Shown here: in pieces, positions 16,327-24,641 of the stretch
Layout: each line of letters starts with the position of its first letter
Position numbering within the stretch: position 1 is the first letter of the stretch
DNA from: CAYJBH01 sp964370605
GTDB taxonomy: Bacteria > Bacillota > Clostridia > Oscillospirales > Ruminococcaceae
Assembly (NCBI GenBank): GCA_964370605.1
Contig: CAYJJX010000009.1
Coordinates: forward strand, 1 to 64,000
DNA length: 64,000 bases
Reading direction: 5' to 3'
Position numbers and translations under genes: made by a program
The notes under the pieces: generated by a model
The model's database searches: none
Seen by the model: only the letters and a program-made list of their open reading frames with translations
Told to the model about the DNA's origin: nothing

Positions 16327-18252
16327 TCATACACCTATCGTTTCGTTTTCTTTTCTTATATATATAGTAGATAACGGTGGTACCGTTATCGTAATATAGT
16401 GATTATGCCCGTGGGTTAACCCGGGATCACTTATGATATCGCCGACATTCTTTGTGTCGGTTCCGCCGAAGAGTTCAAGGTCGGAGTTGAATACCTCTCG
16501 GTACACTCCCGCTGTCGGAACACCTATACAGTATTTTTCACGCTTCACAGGTGCAAAATTCGAGATGCAAATCAACTGTGCATTGTGTTCGTCGTATCTT
16601 GAAAATACCGCTACATTCTGTTCGCTGTCGTCTGAAACCACCCAGGCAAACCCGTCCTGTTTTTTATCCAGTTCAAAGAGTGTCGCGTTACTTGTATAAA
16701 AGTTGTTTAAGGCTTTTATGTAGCGTTGCAACTGAATATGACTGTCAAAATCAAGTAACATCCAGTTGAGTGACTTATTGGCATCCCATTCGCTGAACTG
16801 AGCTATCTCACATCCCATGAAAAGCAGTTTTTTTCCGGGATGCGCCATCATGTAACCATAAAGCACACGCAGATGCGAAAACTTGTTGTCATAATCTCCC
16901 GGCATCTTGTTGATCATAGAGCATTGACCGTCCATCACATTGTTATGGGTAAACCCCAATACATAGTTTTCGTCAAATACTCGCGCGGCTCCATTCAACA
17001 ACCGATAATGATGATTCTTTCTAAAAATCGGGTCATTGGACATGTAATCGAGCAGTTCGTGTGTCCAATATTCACCGAAGCAAAGGTCAAAACCAAGGCC
17101 GCCCCTGATGCTGTCATGAGTTATGTTCGGCCAGTCAGAGTGGTCGTTTGCTATGGTAAGTACCGGCTCGCTTCTATTGTGCAACTCTTCGTTCAAACGC
17201 TGCAGAAAAGCAATGCCTTCAAGATTTTCCACACCACCAAAGTTATTGTGTGCAAACTCACCCTCTTTTCGAGCATGATCGAGATGTAGCGTAGGAGAGA
17301 TATCGCTGATTTTTACGGCATCGATATGATAGACCGTTGTCCAGAATATTGCCGCCGAAAGCAGAAAGCTTTGTACCTCCGGCTTACCGTAATTGAAAAG
17401 TACATTCCCGTTTGATGGATCATATCGCCGTAGCTTATCCGGTTCATCAAACACCCTACCACCGTCAAACATGTAAAGACACTCGTCTTCTTTCGGGAAA
17501 CTAACAAGTGGCAGATCGATCATGACACCTATGTCGGCACAGTGCAAACGGTCGACCAGATACATGAAGTCATTTGGCGTTCCGAATCGATCATCAGGGG
17601 AAAAATAGTTGCGGGTAGTGTAGACCACTTCGTCCTCGTCCGATGTGCGATCTATCGTTATGAACAACACATGGGTGTACCCCATCTCGTTGACATATGC
17701 AACAAGGGTATCGGCAATACTCCGATAGCTGTATATTCCGCCATCCATGTCCCGACGCCATGAGCCTAGGTGAATTTCATATATATTGATCGGGAAATTG
17801 CTGTGAGAAATATCCTGCTTTTCTTTTTGCCAGAAAACATCTTTCCAGCGATAGTTGAAAGGGTTAATAAAAACCGATGCCGTTTTCTCAAGCCGTCTCC
17901 GACTGTGAAAAGCGAACGGGTCTGCTCGATATATTGTCTCGCCATTGGCCGTAACTATACAGTATTGATAGCCCACTCCCTGCCAAACATGTGGCACAAA
18001 GCACTCAAAAACACCTTGGCCGGTAATCCGGTGCATAACATCTTTGCCAACAGTCCAGTTGTTAAAATCGCCAACTACCGAAACTTCCCTTGCGTTGGGA
18101 GCATACACACGAAAAACAACACCATGCCTCATATTTCGAAAAGAGGCATGAGCACCGAGGTATTTGTAACTCTCAACATTGTCACCGCAATGAAATTGAG
18201 AGGCTATTTCGGCTCCTTTACCGATAAAAAAGTTGAACATTGCAATACCCAT
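16327..18252 (-). CDS. GlgB-like protein, catalytically degenerate GH13 (probable pseudoenzyme)
   Basis: A 641-aa full-length homologue of 1,4-alpha-glucan branching enzyme, with an N-terminal CBM48-like domain (about 30-125), a GH13 barrel (about 160-540) and a C-terminal beta domain. Flanking sequence is strongly conserved (NKMPGDY, HPGKKLLFMG, RKEGEF), but active-site residues are replaced. The nucleophile Asp of FHIDxLRVDAV is Ser316 in YHIDAVKISDI, with the preceding Arg now Lys. The acid-base Glu is Asn369 (TIANDHSDW). The third acid in SHDEV is Asn437 (FTHNNV). The region I His is also lost (IDLPLVSF for LDWVPxHF). I checked these codons on the DNA. Branching activity is therefore unlikely; a glucan-binding, scaffolding or regulatory role is inferred. 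It is the first gene of the operon, and no clear Shine-Dalgarno precedes either candidate ATG (18252 or 18240). Confidence 0.9.
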   Translation of the reverse strand: MGIAMFNFFIGKGAEIASQFHCGDNVESYKYLGAHASFRNMRHGVVFRVYAPNAREVSVVGDFNNWTVGKDVMHRITGQGVFECFVPHVWQGVGYQYCIVTANGETIYRADPFAFHSRRRLEKTASVFINPFNYRWKDVFWQKEKQDISHSNFPINIYEIHLGSWRRDMDGGIYSYRSIADTLVAYVNEMGYTHVLFITIDRTSDEDEVVYTTRNYFSPDDRFGTPNDFMYLVDRLHCADIGVMIDLPLVSFPKEDECLYMFDGGRVFDEPDKLRRYDPSNGNVLFNYGKPEVQSFLLSAAIFWTTVYHIDAVKISDISPTLHLDHARKEGEFAHNNFGGVENLEGIAFLQRLNEELHNRSEPVLTIANDHSDWPNITHDSIRGGLGFDLCFGEYWTHELLDYMSNDPIFRKNHHYRLLNGAARVFDENYVLGFTHNNVMDGQCSMINKMPGDYDNKFSHLRVLYGYMMAHPGKKLLFMGCEIAQFSEWDANKSLNWMLLDFDSHIQLQRYIKALNNFYTSNATLFELDKKQDGFAWVVSDDSEQNVAVFSRYDEHNAQLICISNFAPVKREKYCIGVPTAGVYREVFNSDLELFGGTDTKNVGDIISDPGLTHGHNHYITITVPPLSTIYIRKENETIGV

Positions 18253-18309
18253 ACAATCAGTCAGCGGTCAAAACACATATCTTATTATTTGCAACTCTTT
18301 CTCTATATA

Positions 18310-18338
18310 ATTTTAAAGGTAATTGTGCAAAATGTCAA
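18310..18338 (-). promoter_or_regulatory. Promoter of the glg operon
   Basis: TTGACA, 17-base spacer, TAAAAT on the minus strand, 58-86 bases upstream of the glgB-like ATG. It is the only near-consensus promoter found ahead of glgB-like/glgC/glgD/glgA. Confidence 0.85.
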
Positions 18339-18442
18339 CACCTAATTTCTCGGTTTTCAACAAAACATTTGTAGTTTAATAACGATTTTTGACACAATAT
18401 TCGTATATATTTCACAAAATTATTATAATTTACATTTTACTC

Positions 18443-18471
18443 TTTACAAAACGTTTTTTTTGCACTATAAT
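18443..18471 (+). promoter_or_regulatory. Promoter of the XRE regulator gene
   Basis: TTTACA, 17-base spacer, TATAAT on the plus strand, about 100 bases before the ATG at 18574. With the glg promoter it fills the 321-bp divergent gap; the rest of the gap is AT-rich, with no gene seen. Confidence 0.8.
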
Positions 18472-18573
18472 TTACTATGCGTAATAGAATCGGGGTAGTA
18501 TCTGCTAAATTTTTTCATCGTTTTTTTGCCGAATCTTTATACGCAATTAACCTTGAAAGGAAAAAAGTAACAT

Positions 18574-19287
18574 ATGACAAGTGATTTCAGCAGAATAATC
18601 ACACTGCTGAGGAAGGAGAAGGGTGTAACCCAGAAGCTTGCGGCTAAACAATTCGGAATTTCACAAGCACTTCTTTCGCACTATGAAAAAGGCATACGTG
18701 AGTGTGGCCTCGACTTTGTGGTACGTGCCGCCGATTACTACGGTGTTTCATGCGACTACCTTCTCGGGCGCAGCGCTGAGCGTACCGGACGAGCTCTTTC
18801 GGTTGACGATATCCCCGATCCGTCCGACGCAAAGGATAGCAACTATCGTGGAAGTGTGCTCCCTACCCTGAATAAAAAACTCATCTCAAACTCACTCAAT
18901 ATTTTGTTTGATAGGCTAAACGACTGCCCTGACAAGGTATTGGTCAGCGAAATTTCGACCTATCTCTCAATTTCGGTATATAAGATTTTTCGTTATATGT
19001 ACGGCTCAAATCCCAAAAACACCGAAACGCTTTTTTCTATGTCAAAACATGGGTTTGACGGATACAGCAGTGCCGCCATGCACATTTGTGAAGGCAACAT
19101 TCGCGCCATGCTCAAGGGTGAAGACCTTGGAATGGGTGCCAATGTCAAGGATACCTCAGCTTTTCGCATGACCACTGAACAACTGATGGAAAACTATGCA
19201 CAGTTTGCGCCCAGCCTTTTTAACCTGATAAAAAATGCTGAGGCTCGACTGGATAGGTATTGCAAGGACGGCTCGGGGCAGGAATAA
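18574..19287 (+). CDS. XRE-family helix-turn-helix transcriptional regulator
   Basis: A 237-aa protein with an N-terminal Cro/CI-type HTH (residues about 5-65: KLAAKQFGISQALLSHYEKG, then the usual VRAADYYGVSCDYLLGR). The remaining 170 residues are helical and not recognisable to me; they may sense a ligand or mediate oligomerisation. GAAAGGAAAAAAGTAACAT precedes the ATG. It is divergent from the glycogen operon, so control of glg genes is possible but unproven. A terminator follows 150 bp later. Confidence 0.87.
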   Translation: MTSDFSRIITLLRKEKGVTQKLAAKQFGISQALLSHYEKGIRECGLDFVVRAADYYGVSCDYLLGRSAERTGRALSVDDIPDPSDAKDSNYRGSVLPTLNKKLISNSLNILFDRLNDCPDKVLVSEISTYLSISVYKIFRYMYGSNPKNTETLFSMSKHGFDGYSSAAMHICEGNIRAMLKGEDLGMGANVKDTSAFRMTTEQLMENYAQFAPSLFNLIKNAEARLDRYCKDGSGQE

Positions 19288-19436
19288 TCTCAGGCTGTCA
19301 AAAACCATGTAAAATCCCTTGAAATGTCGAAAAAATCGACACTCTGATAATCTTTCGCTTTGAATCCACTTTTTTTCGACAACATTCACAGCACAGCTTC
19401 CTTTTTCCCGAATCAAAAGGCATTATACATTTTATA

Positions 19437-19485
19437 ACAAACCCGTCACAAATGGTGAAAATCATTCGTGACGGTTTGTTTTTTT
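19437..19485 (+). terminator. Intrinsic terminator after the XRE gene
   Basis: ACAAACC(C)GTCAC pairs with GTGACGGTTTGT, followed by TTTTTTT. It lies 150 bases past the XRE stop. The stretch between contains a short TGTCGA/TCGACA hairpin (19326-19342) without a U-tract and no gene I can support. Confidence 0.8.
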
Positions 19486-19535
19486 GCATTTCCTGCTAAA
19501 AAAAGACATCTACTGAATTATTTCGCTGACATATA

Positions 19536-19564
19536 TTTACAAATATGTTAAAATATGTTAAAAT
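19536..19564 (+). promoter_or_regulatory. Promoter of the AbrB-family gene
   Basis: TTTACA, 17-base spacer, TAAAAT. The sequence ATATGTTAAA is directly repeated here, so a second overlapping promoter (CTGACA, 17, TAAAAT), ending one repeat earlier, is possible. Confidence 0.7.
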
Positions 19565-19609
19565 ATGGATGAAAATAGAAATTCATGCAGAAAGGAATAG
19601 GAACAAATT

Positions 19610-19852
19610 ATGAAATCCACAGGAATTGTAAGAAAAATTGACGATCTCGGTCGAGTCGTTTTGCCGATCGAGCTCCGACGCACTCTCGATCTTGAGGTCG
19701 GCTCCAGCATCGAGGTTTTCACCACCGACGAGGGGATCGTACTTAAAAAGTATCAGCCAACCTGTATCTTTTGTGGCGGCGACAAAAAGCTGAAAAACCA
19801 CAACGATCGACCCGTTTGTGGGAGTTGCCGAAAAAAGATTTCTACACTGTAA
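19610..19852 (+). CDS. AbrB-family transition-state regulator with zinc ribbon
   Basis: An 80-aa DNA-binding protein. Residues 1-47 form the swapped-hairpin AbrB/SpoVT fold (GIVRKIDDLGRVVLPIELRR). The C-terminal tail carries two CxxC pairs (CIFCGG and CGSC), a zinc ribbon seen in clostridial AbrB paralogues. Such proteins are global regulators of the switch from growth to stationary phase or sporulation. GAAAGGAATAGGAAC lies upstream of the ATG. It is monocistronic. Confidence 0.9.
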   Translation: MKSTGIVRKIDDLGRVVLPIELRRTLDLEVGSSIEVFTTDEGIVLKKYQPTCIFCGGDKKLKNHNDRPVCGSCRKKISTL

Positions 19853-19971
19853 CTTTGTTACTTGAAATCAAACAGTCACAGATCAAGCTATAATTATTTT
19901 GTCGAACCAAACAAGAAAAACTCGTTATATTAGAAAAAAGGCTGTTTGTAGCGTATTTTTGCATAATCTGC

Positions 19972-20000
19972 TTGCTTTTAGTAAGAATTTGATGTAAAAT
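19972..20000 (+). promoter_or_regulatory. Promoter candidate of the chemoreceptor gene
   Basis: TTGCTT, 17-base spacer, TAAAAT, about 40 bases upstream of the chosen start. It looks like a sigma-A promoter; I see no sigma-28-type TAAA...GCCGATAA motif. Confidence 0.55.
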
Positions 20001-20041
20001 AAAGTTGACACAACATTTGAATGAAACAGAATAGGAGTGCT

Positions 20042-21811
20042 ATGAAAAATTTTAAAATTAAAATGAAATTTATAGTCTGCATGGGAATCATTTTGATCCT
20101 TGTGATTCTTTTAGGAGGATTTGCTGTGCTCAGCAGTGAATCAAATCAAAGCAACTTCACCAATTTCCGCAATGGCTCGTATGTCGTTGCCATGGAAGTG
20201 AAAGAAGTTGAAATAAATTTCGAAGAGATCAACAAAAATGTCGCATCACTGTTTCTCGCCGGCGATGACGATGAATTCGCCGTACTTCTGGGTGATATAG
20301 ATGCGAGTTATACTCATCTAAATGAACATGTGGCAACGCTACAGGCTATCGAGTCAACCCCCGAGTTTGCTGAAAGTCTTGTCGCCCTTGCCGATGCCGT
20401 CGTCCAAGAGGCCGCATTAAGATCGGAACTTGTCGCAATGTTCCAATCAGATGATGTAAACGGAGCATATGTCTACTATGACGACGTCTATGACGAGTAT
20501 CTCGAAGAAGTCCTCCTCAACATTGTAGCCCTGAACGACACTGTATCTACGGAAGCTGACGCTGAATTTAACTACATAATCGGCTACCTCAACAGCGGTC
20601 TTATGATCCTTGCGATACTGACAGTAGTAGTTCTTGTCGCGCTGGTAGCGGTTGGCTTTTTGCTTGCAAAATCCGTAACCGGTCCGGTTCAACTTATCAA
20701 GTCTTCCATCGAAGCGTTGGCGATAGGCGACTTCCAAAGCGCTAAGGTCGAGTACGAGGCAAACGACGAATTTGGCGACCTTGTGAAAAACACCTCTCAA
20801 ACCATAGAGACAATTGAATCAATCATGAACGACGTCACCGGTGGTCTTTCTGAGATTGCAAACGGAAACTTTGCCGCAAAGAGTGCCAATGATGACATGT
20901 ATGTCGGTTCTTATGTCAAGCTTCGCGAGTCAATGTATGGCACTATCACCAGAATGAACGATACCATCGCGAGAGTCAGCCTTGCAACCGATCAAGTTTC
21001 CAACGGTTCGGAACAGGTTTCAACCGGTGCACAATCGCTTGCACAGGGCGCTACCGAGCAGGCAAGTTCCATTCAAGAACTAGCCGCCACCATCAACGAT
21101 ATTTCACAACAGATTTCGCAAAATGCCGAAAACTCAAACAAGGCAAGTGACATGGCAGACGATGCCACCGTGTCTATCAACAACAGCAATAACCAGATGC
21201 AGAAACTCATGGCATCAATGGAAGAGATCGATGGCAAGTCAAAAGAGATTAACAAAATCATCAAAACCATTGAGGACATTGCGTTCCAGACAAATATTCT
21301 CGCACTGAATGCTGCTGTCGAAGCAGCAAGAGCAGGAGCGGCCGGCAAAGGCTTTGCGGTTGTTGCGGACGAGGTTCGCAACCTTGCCGGAAAATCAGCA
21401 GGTGCTGCAAAGGATACTACAACACTTATTCAAGGCTCTATCGATGCTATCAACGAAGGTGTTAAACTTGCTCAGGTTACAGCCGAAGACCTCACCAAGG
21501 TTGTCGAAGGCGTGAGCGTTACCACCGACCTGATCCGCGAGATCAACGTCGCCTCCAACGAGCAAGCAAATGCCATTTCCCAGATCACAGTCGGTCTTGA
21601 TCAGATCGCGGCAGTGGTACAGAACAACTCTGCTACCAGCGAAGAAAGTGCCGCTACCAGTGAAGAACTTTCCAGCCAAGCATCACTTCTCAAGCAGATC
21701 GTATCCGGATTCAATCTGATCGAATCTGCTTCTGCTACCCCCGATATGAATTCTGTCTACGCCGACAGCGCCCCTATCGACTACGGCTACGACAACAGCG
21801 ACAAATACTAA
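20042..21811 (+). CDS. Methyl-accepting chemotaxis protein
   Basis: A 589-aa transmembrane chemoreceptor. TM1 is about residues 7-29, a helical extracytoplasmic four-helix-bundle-like sensor follows to about 180, TM2 is about 181-203, then HAMP, then the long coiled signalling domain. The hairpin tip EDIAFQTNILALNAAVEAAR is canonical and binds CheA/CheW. The start at 20042 has AGGAG four bases upstream; an ATG 21 bases earlier does not. The sensor type is not identifiable. No other chemotaxis or flagellar genes are nearby, so the receptor is an orphan here. Confidence 0.94.
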   Translation: MKNFKIKMKFIVCMGIILILVILLGGFAVLSSESNQSNFTNFRNGSYVVAMEVKEVEINFEEINKNVASLFLAGDDDEFAVLLGDIDASYTHLNEHVATLQAIESTPEFAESLVALADAVVQEAALRSELVAMFQSDDVNGAYVYYDDVYDEYLEEVLLNIVALNDTVSTEADAEFNYIIGYLNSGLMILAILTVVVLVALVAVGFLLAKSVTGPVQLIKSSIEALAIGDFQSAKVEYEANDEFGDLVKNTSQTIETIESIMNDVTGGLSEIANGNFAAKSANDDMYVGSYVKLRESMYGTITRMNDTIARVSLATDQVSNGSEQVSTGAQSLAQGATEQASSIQELAATINDISQQISQNAENSNKASDMADDATVSINNSNNQMQKLMASMEEIDGKSKEINKIIKTIEDIAFQTNILALNAAVEAARAGAAGKGFAVVADEVRNLAGKSAGAAKDTTTLIQGSIDAINEGVKLAQVTAEDLTKVVEGVSVTTDLIREINVASNEQANAISQITVGLDQIAAVVQNNSATSEESAATSEELSSQASLLKQIVSGFNLIESASATPDMNSVYADSAPIDYGYDNSDKY

Positions 21812-21828
21812 TACCCCATATAACGTAT

Positions 21829-21873
21829 AAAAAGGTTGCGACAGTTCATCACCGGAACTGTCGCAACCTTTTT
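21829..21873 (+). terminator. Intrinsic terminator after the chemoreceptor gene
   Basis: A perfect 17-bp stem (AAAGGTTGCGACAGTTC paired with its complement) around a 7-base loop, followed by TTTTT. It lies 20 bases past the stop. Confidence 0.92.
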
Positions 21874-22104
21874 GCTTGTTTACAATTTACTGTTTGGCAC
21901 CGCTGCCATTTTGCTTTTAATATCGTTAAACGACATTAAAATTCGTACATGAACAGTACCTGAAAAGTTTTAGAGCAGTTTTACTATTTCTGCAAAATCG
22001 AATGATGCGCTGTTTTTGTTGCAATTTGTTTTATTGTGAGGTATGATTTATCTAACAGATATTTAAGTAGCAATCAGATAATCAAGAAAGGAATGGTCAT
22101 AAAT

Positions 22105-22491
22105 ATGAATAAACGAGCGGAGATGGCGTACTCTTTACGCCAACCTCAAGAACGTCATTATAATTGTTGTCAATCGGTATTTATTCCGTTTTGCGATATT
22201 TGTGATATAGATGCCGAAACCGCCTATAGGCTAGGTAGCAATTTTGGCGGCGGCATGCGTATCGGTTCTGTTTGCGGTGCCTTGACCGGCGGTTTGATGG
22301 TGCTTGGCAAGTTAGAACGCTCGGAACAGGAAGTTCGGGATTTCATCGGTGATTTCGAGAAAAAGCACGGATCTGTTCTATGTTCCGAACTACTAAAAAA
22401 AGTGAGCGAACAATCACCCAACCCTCAAATGTGCAACGGTCTTGTGGTTGATTGCGTCGAGGCTATCGAGAGGATTATCGGCGAAAAATAG
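22105..22491 (+). CDS. C_GCAxxG_C_C family protein (putative redox-active protein)
   Basis: A 128-aa protein of the PF09719-type family named for its Cys/Gly pattern. Visible features are NCCQSV near the start, the core SVCGALTGG, then a Cys in SVLCSELL and the pair in MCNGLVVDC. The conserved cysteines suggest redox or metal binding; no substrate is known. AGAAAGGA precedes the ATG by about 12 bases. An upstream in-frame start exists at 22036 but has no ribosome site. Monocistronic, with a shared terminator downstream. Confidence 0.85.
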   Translation: MNKRAEMAYSLRQPQERHYNCCQSVFIPFCDICDIDAETAYRLGSNFGGGMRIGSVCGALTGGLMVLGKLERSEQEVRDFIGDFEKKHGSVLCSELLKKVSEQSPNPQMCNGLVVDCVEAIERIIGEK

Positions 22492-22538
22492 TGGGGGGGA
22501 GTAAAGTTAATTTGCGAAAAAATGAGTTTATACAAAGA

Positions 22539-22566
22539 AGCGGCTCTGAACAAAGTCAGAGCCGCT
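22539..22566. terminator. Bidirectional terminator between the C_GCAxxG gene and hflC
   Basis: AGCGGCTCTGA, ACAAAG loop, TCAGAGCCGCT: a perfect 11-bp stem between two convergent genes. T-rich stretches lie on both sides, so it probably serves both transcripts. Confidence 0.8.
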
Positions 22567-22581
22567 ATAACTTTTCTTCCC

Positions 22582-23463
22582 CTACTCCGCCGAATAGAAT
22601 ATCTCGGTCAGCGGTGAATCAGGGCCGAGGAACAGCACGTTGTCTGTACGTCCGTTAAGGCTGAGTTTCGCCGCATCAAGTGAGCGGACAAAGGTGTAAA
22701 ACTCTGCTTTTGCAGGGTCGTTGTAAAGTGTCGACATGATGGTCATATACTCCGCCTCGCCCTCGGCGATCAAGGCTTCTGCCTCGGCCTCGGCACTGCT
22801 GATCATAACCTGAACTTCACGGTCGGTACTACTGCGAATCATCTGAGCCTCACTCTCGCCTTCGGCGGTATAGCTGGCAGCAATGTTGCTACGTTCCGAT
22901 ATCATACGCTGATAAACAGCCTCTTTGTTGTCGTCCGGCAGATCGAGACGCTTTGTCTCTACCGCGGTGATAACTATTCCGTAACCGTCAAGACTGTCAC
23001 CAATTCCAAGTAGGATGTCGGCGGCGAGTTCGCCGTCACGACCACTGATCACCTCGCTTTGCGGGCGCGAACTGATTGTGTTTTTCAGACTGTTGTAAAC
23101 AATGCTTGAGATGCGACTCTCTGCACTGGAGATAGAGCCGTTAAGCGTTTGAATAAACATCCTCGGATCTTTAATCTGCCACATGACAAAACTGTCAGCC
23201 ACCATCGTCTTTTTGTCTTCGGTTATTACGTCCGAGATCGGCAGGTCATAGAGCATAATCTTGTTTGGAAGTTTGCTTGTTGTCTGGACAATTGGAATTG
23301 CAAAACCAAGGCCGGGGTTGTCATAGATCTCTACCACTTCGCCAAACTGACGAACTATTGTGTATTCACCTTCATTGGTAATAATGATACTGTTTAACAA
23401 CAGCAGAATGAGTACCACTATAACAACAACCGGTATCATTACCTTATTTGTTGATTTTTTCAT
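22582..23463 (-). CDS. hflC: SPFH/band-7 protease modulator HflC
   Basis: Membrane-anchored SPFH protein that with HflK caps and modulates FtsH protease. The 293-aa protein has an N-terminal TM (about 8-30), NEGEYTIVRQFGEVVEIYDNPG opening the SPFH domain, and a long C-terminal helix rich in Glu/Ala (SSAEAEAEALIAEGEAEYM). It follows hflK by 47 bases, and the order HflK then HflC is the usual one. Confidence 0.92.
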   Translation of the reverse strand: MKKSTNKVMIPVVVIVVLILLLLNSIIITNEGEYTIVRQFGEVVEIYDNPGLGFAIPIVQTTSKLPNKIMLYDLPISDVITEDKKTMVADSFVMWQIKDPRMFIQTLNGSISSAESRISSIVYNSLKNTISSRPQSEVISGRDGELAADILLGIGDSLDGYGIVITAVETKRLDLPDDNKEAVYQRMISERSNIAASYTAEGESEAQMIRSSTDREVQVMISSAEAEAEALIAEGEAEYMTIMSTLYNDPAKAEFYTFVRSLDAAKLSLNGRTDNVLFLGPDSPLTEIFYSAE

Positions 23464-23510
23464 TTGTAAAGCCTTTCATTTTTTATCGTCTATATCAAAA
23501 CTGCGGTATT

Positions 23511-24527
23511 TTATTCATCATCGCTCTGTTGTTCCGAAATTGCCGAGAGTGATGATCCATAGGTTGATGTCGAGGAGCTTTGCTGTTGTCCTACACCGCC
23601 TTGATCGAACACGTTCAGCGTGTTTCCGCTTCCGTCCTGAATTACGATACGTAGGTTTGGTAGCAGTTCTTCCATGGTCTCGTAGTACATACGCTCCTTG
23701 GTGATAAGTGGGAATCGAGCATATTCTTCATACATCGATTCAAAGCGTGACAACTGTCCATTAGCTTCGTTGACTCTCGACTCCTTTTGCGCTTGAGCGT
23801 TCTGCATGATCTGGTCCGCCCTTGCCTCTGCCGCCGGAATCTGTTCCGAGCGGTATTTGTTTGCAGTATTAACAATAGTATCCGCTTGTTGCTTTGCGGT
23901 TTCAACCGCCTTGAACGCATCGATTACTTCGGCGGTCGGTGGTTCAGCGTCCTGTATAGTAATATTAACAAGCTGAAGGCCAATGTTGTCCTCCTCCAGA
24001 CGTGCAATGATTTTATCTTTAATCTCGGATTGAATTTGGTTCTTTCCGGTCGTGATTACATCGTCTACCGGATAAAGTCCGATGGTGTCACGGATAAAGC
24101 TCTGTACAATGTTTTTGAGAATGTTTTCGGGGTATTCGCTGGCATACATGTATTGAATCGGGTCTGTCACCCTGTATTCGGCAAAAAAGTCAACATTAAC
24201 AAAGTTAAAGTCGGAGGTGATCATCAGACTTTCTTCCGGATATGACACTTCTGAGTACAGATCATAGCCGATGGCGAAACTGTTGATGGTCATATCAACA
24301 ATGTGCACCTGTTGTACAAACGGTATCTTGAAGTGTAAGCCGCTAGTTGTGACCGTTTCCGGTGTTCCGAATGTTACTACCACCGCATTTTCCTGCTCGT
24401 TGATAGTATAAAATGAGTTGAGGGCGATGATGGCCACCACAATAATCGCCACAACGATCCCTGCTTTTCCGACAATGCCTTTAACAAACTTGTCGGCACC
24501 GGCAGGTTTCATGTCTTTGAAATCCAT
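23511..24527 (-). CDS. hflK: SPFH/band-7 protease modulator HflK
   Basis: Partner of HflC, 338 aa. One TM near residues 20-42 precedes the SPFH domain, which opens with INEQENAVVVTFGTPE, then a helical region (ETAKQQADTIVNTANKYRSE) and a Ser/Gln-rich tail. AAAGGAATATAA is upstream of the ATG. It has its own promoter in the gap after purB. Confidence 0.92.
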   Translation of the reverse strand: MDFKDMKPAGADKFVKGIVGKAGIVVAIIVVAIIALNSFYTINEQENAVVVTFGTPETVTTSGLHFKIPFVQQVHIVDMTINSFAIGYDLYSEVSYPEESLMITSDFNFVNVDFFAEYRVTDPIQYMYASEYPENILKNIVQSFIRDTIGLYPVDDVITTGKNQIQSEIKDKIIARLEEDNIGLQLVNITIQDAEPPTAEVIDAFKAVETAKQQADTIVNTANKYRSEQIPAAEARADQIMQNAQAQKESRVNEANGQLSRFESMYEEYARFPLITKERMYYETMEELLPNLRIVIQDGSGNTLNVFDQGGVGQQQSSSTSTYGSSLSAISEQQSDDE

Positions 24528-24578
24528 TTATATTCCTTTCTAAAATAAATAATACAATTTGCGCATAAGTGTAGGTGA

Positions 24579-24607
24579 ATTCTATCATATGGTGTCGCAA
24601 AAGTCAA
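24579..24607 (-). promoter_or_regulatory. Promoter of hflK-hflC
   Basis: TTGACT, 17-base spacer, TAGAAT on the minus strand, 52-80 bases ahead of the hflK ATG. Confidence 0.8.
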
Positions 24608-24641
24608 ATGAGCAGGCAGTCCAAAAACTTTTGCTTTCACA

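Noticed and set aside
19326..19342. TGTCGA-AAAAA-TCGACA hairpin after the XRE gene
   Set aside because: It has no U-tract. The real terminator follows at 19437-19485.
20021..20041. Upstream ATG for the chemoreceptor gene
   Set aside because: The ATG at 20042 has AGGAG at proper spacing and gives the standard short N-terminus before TM1.
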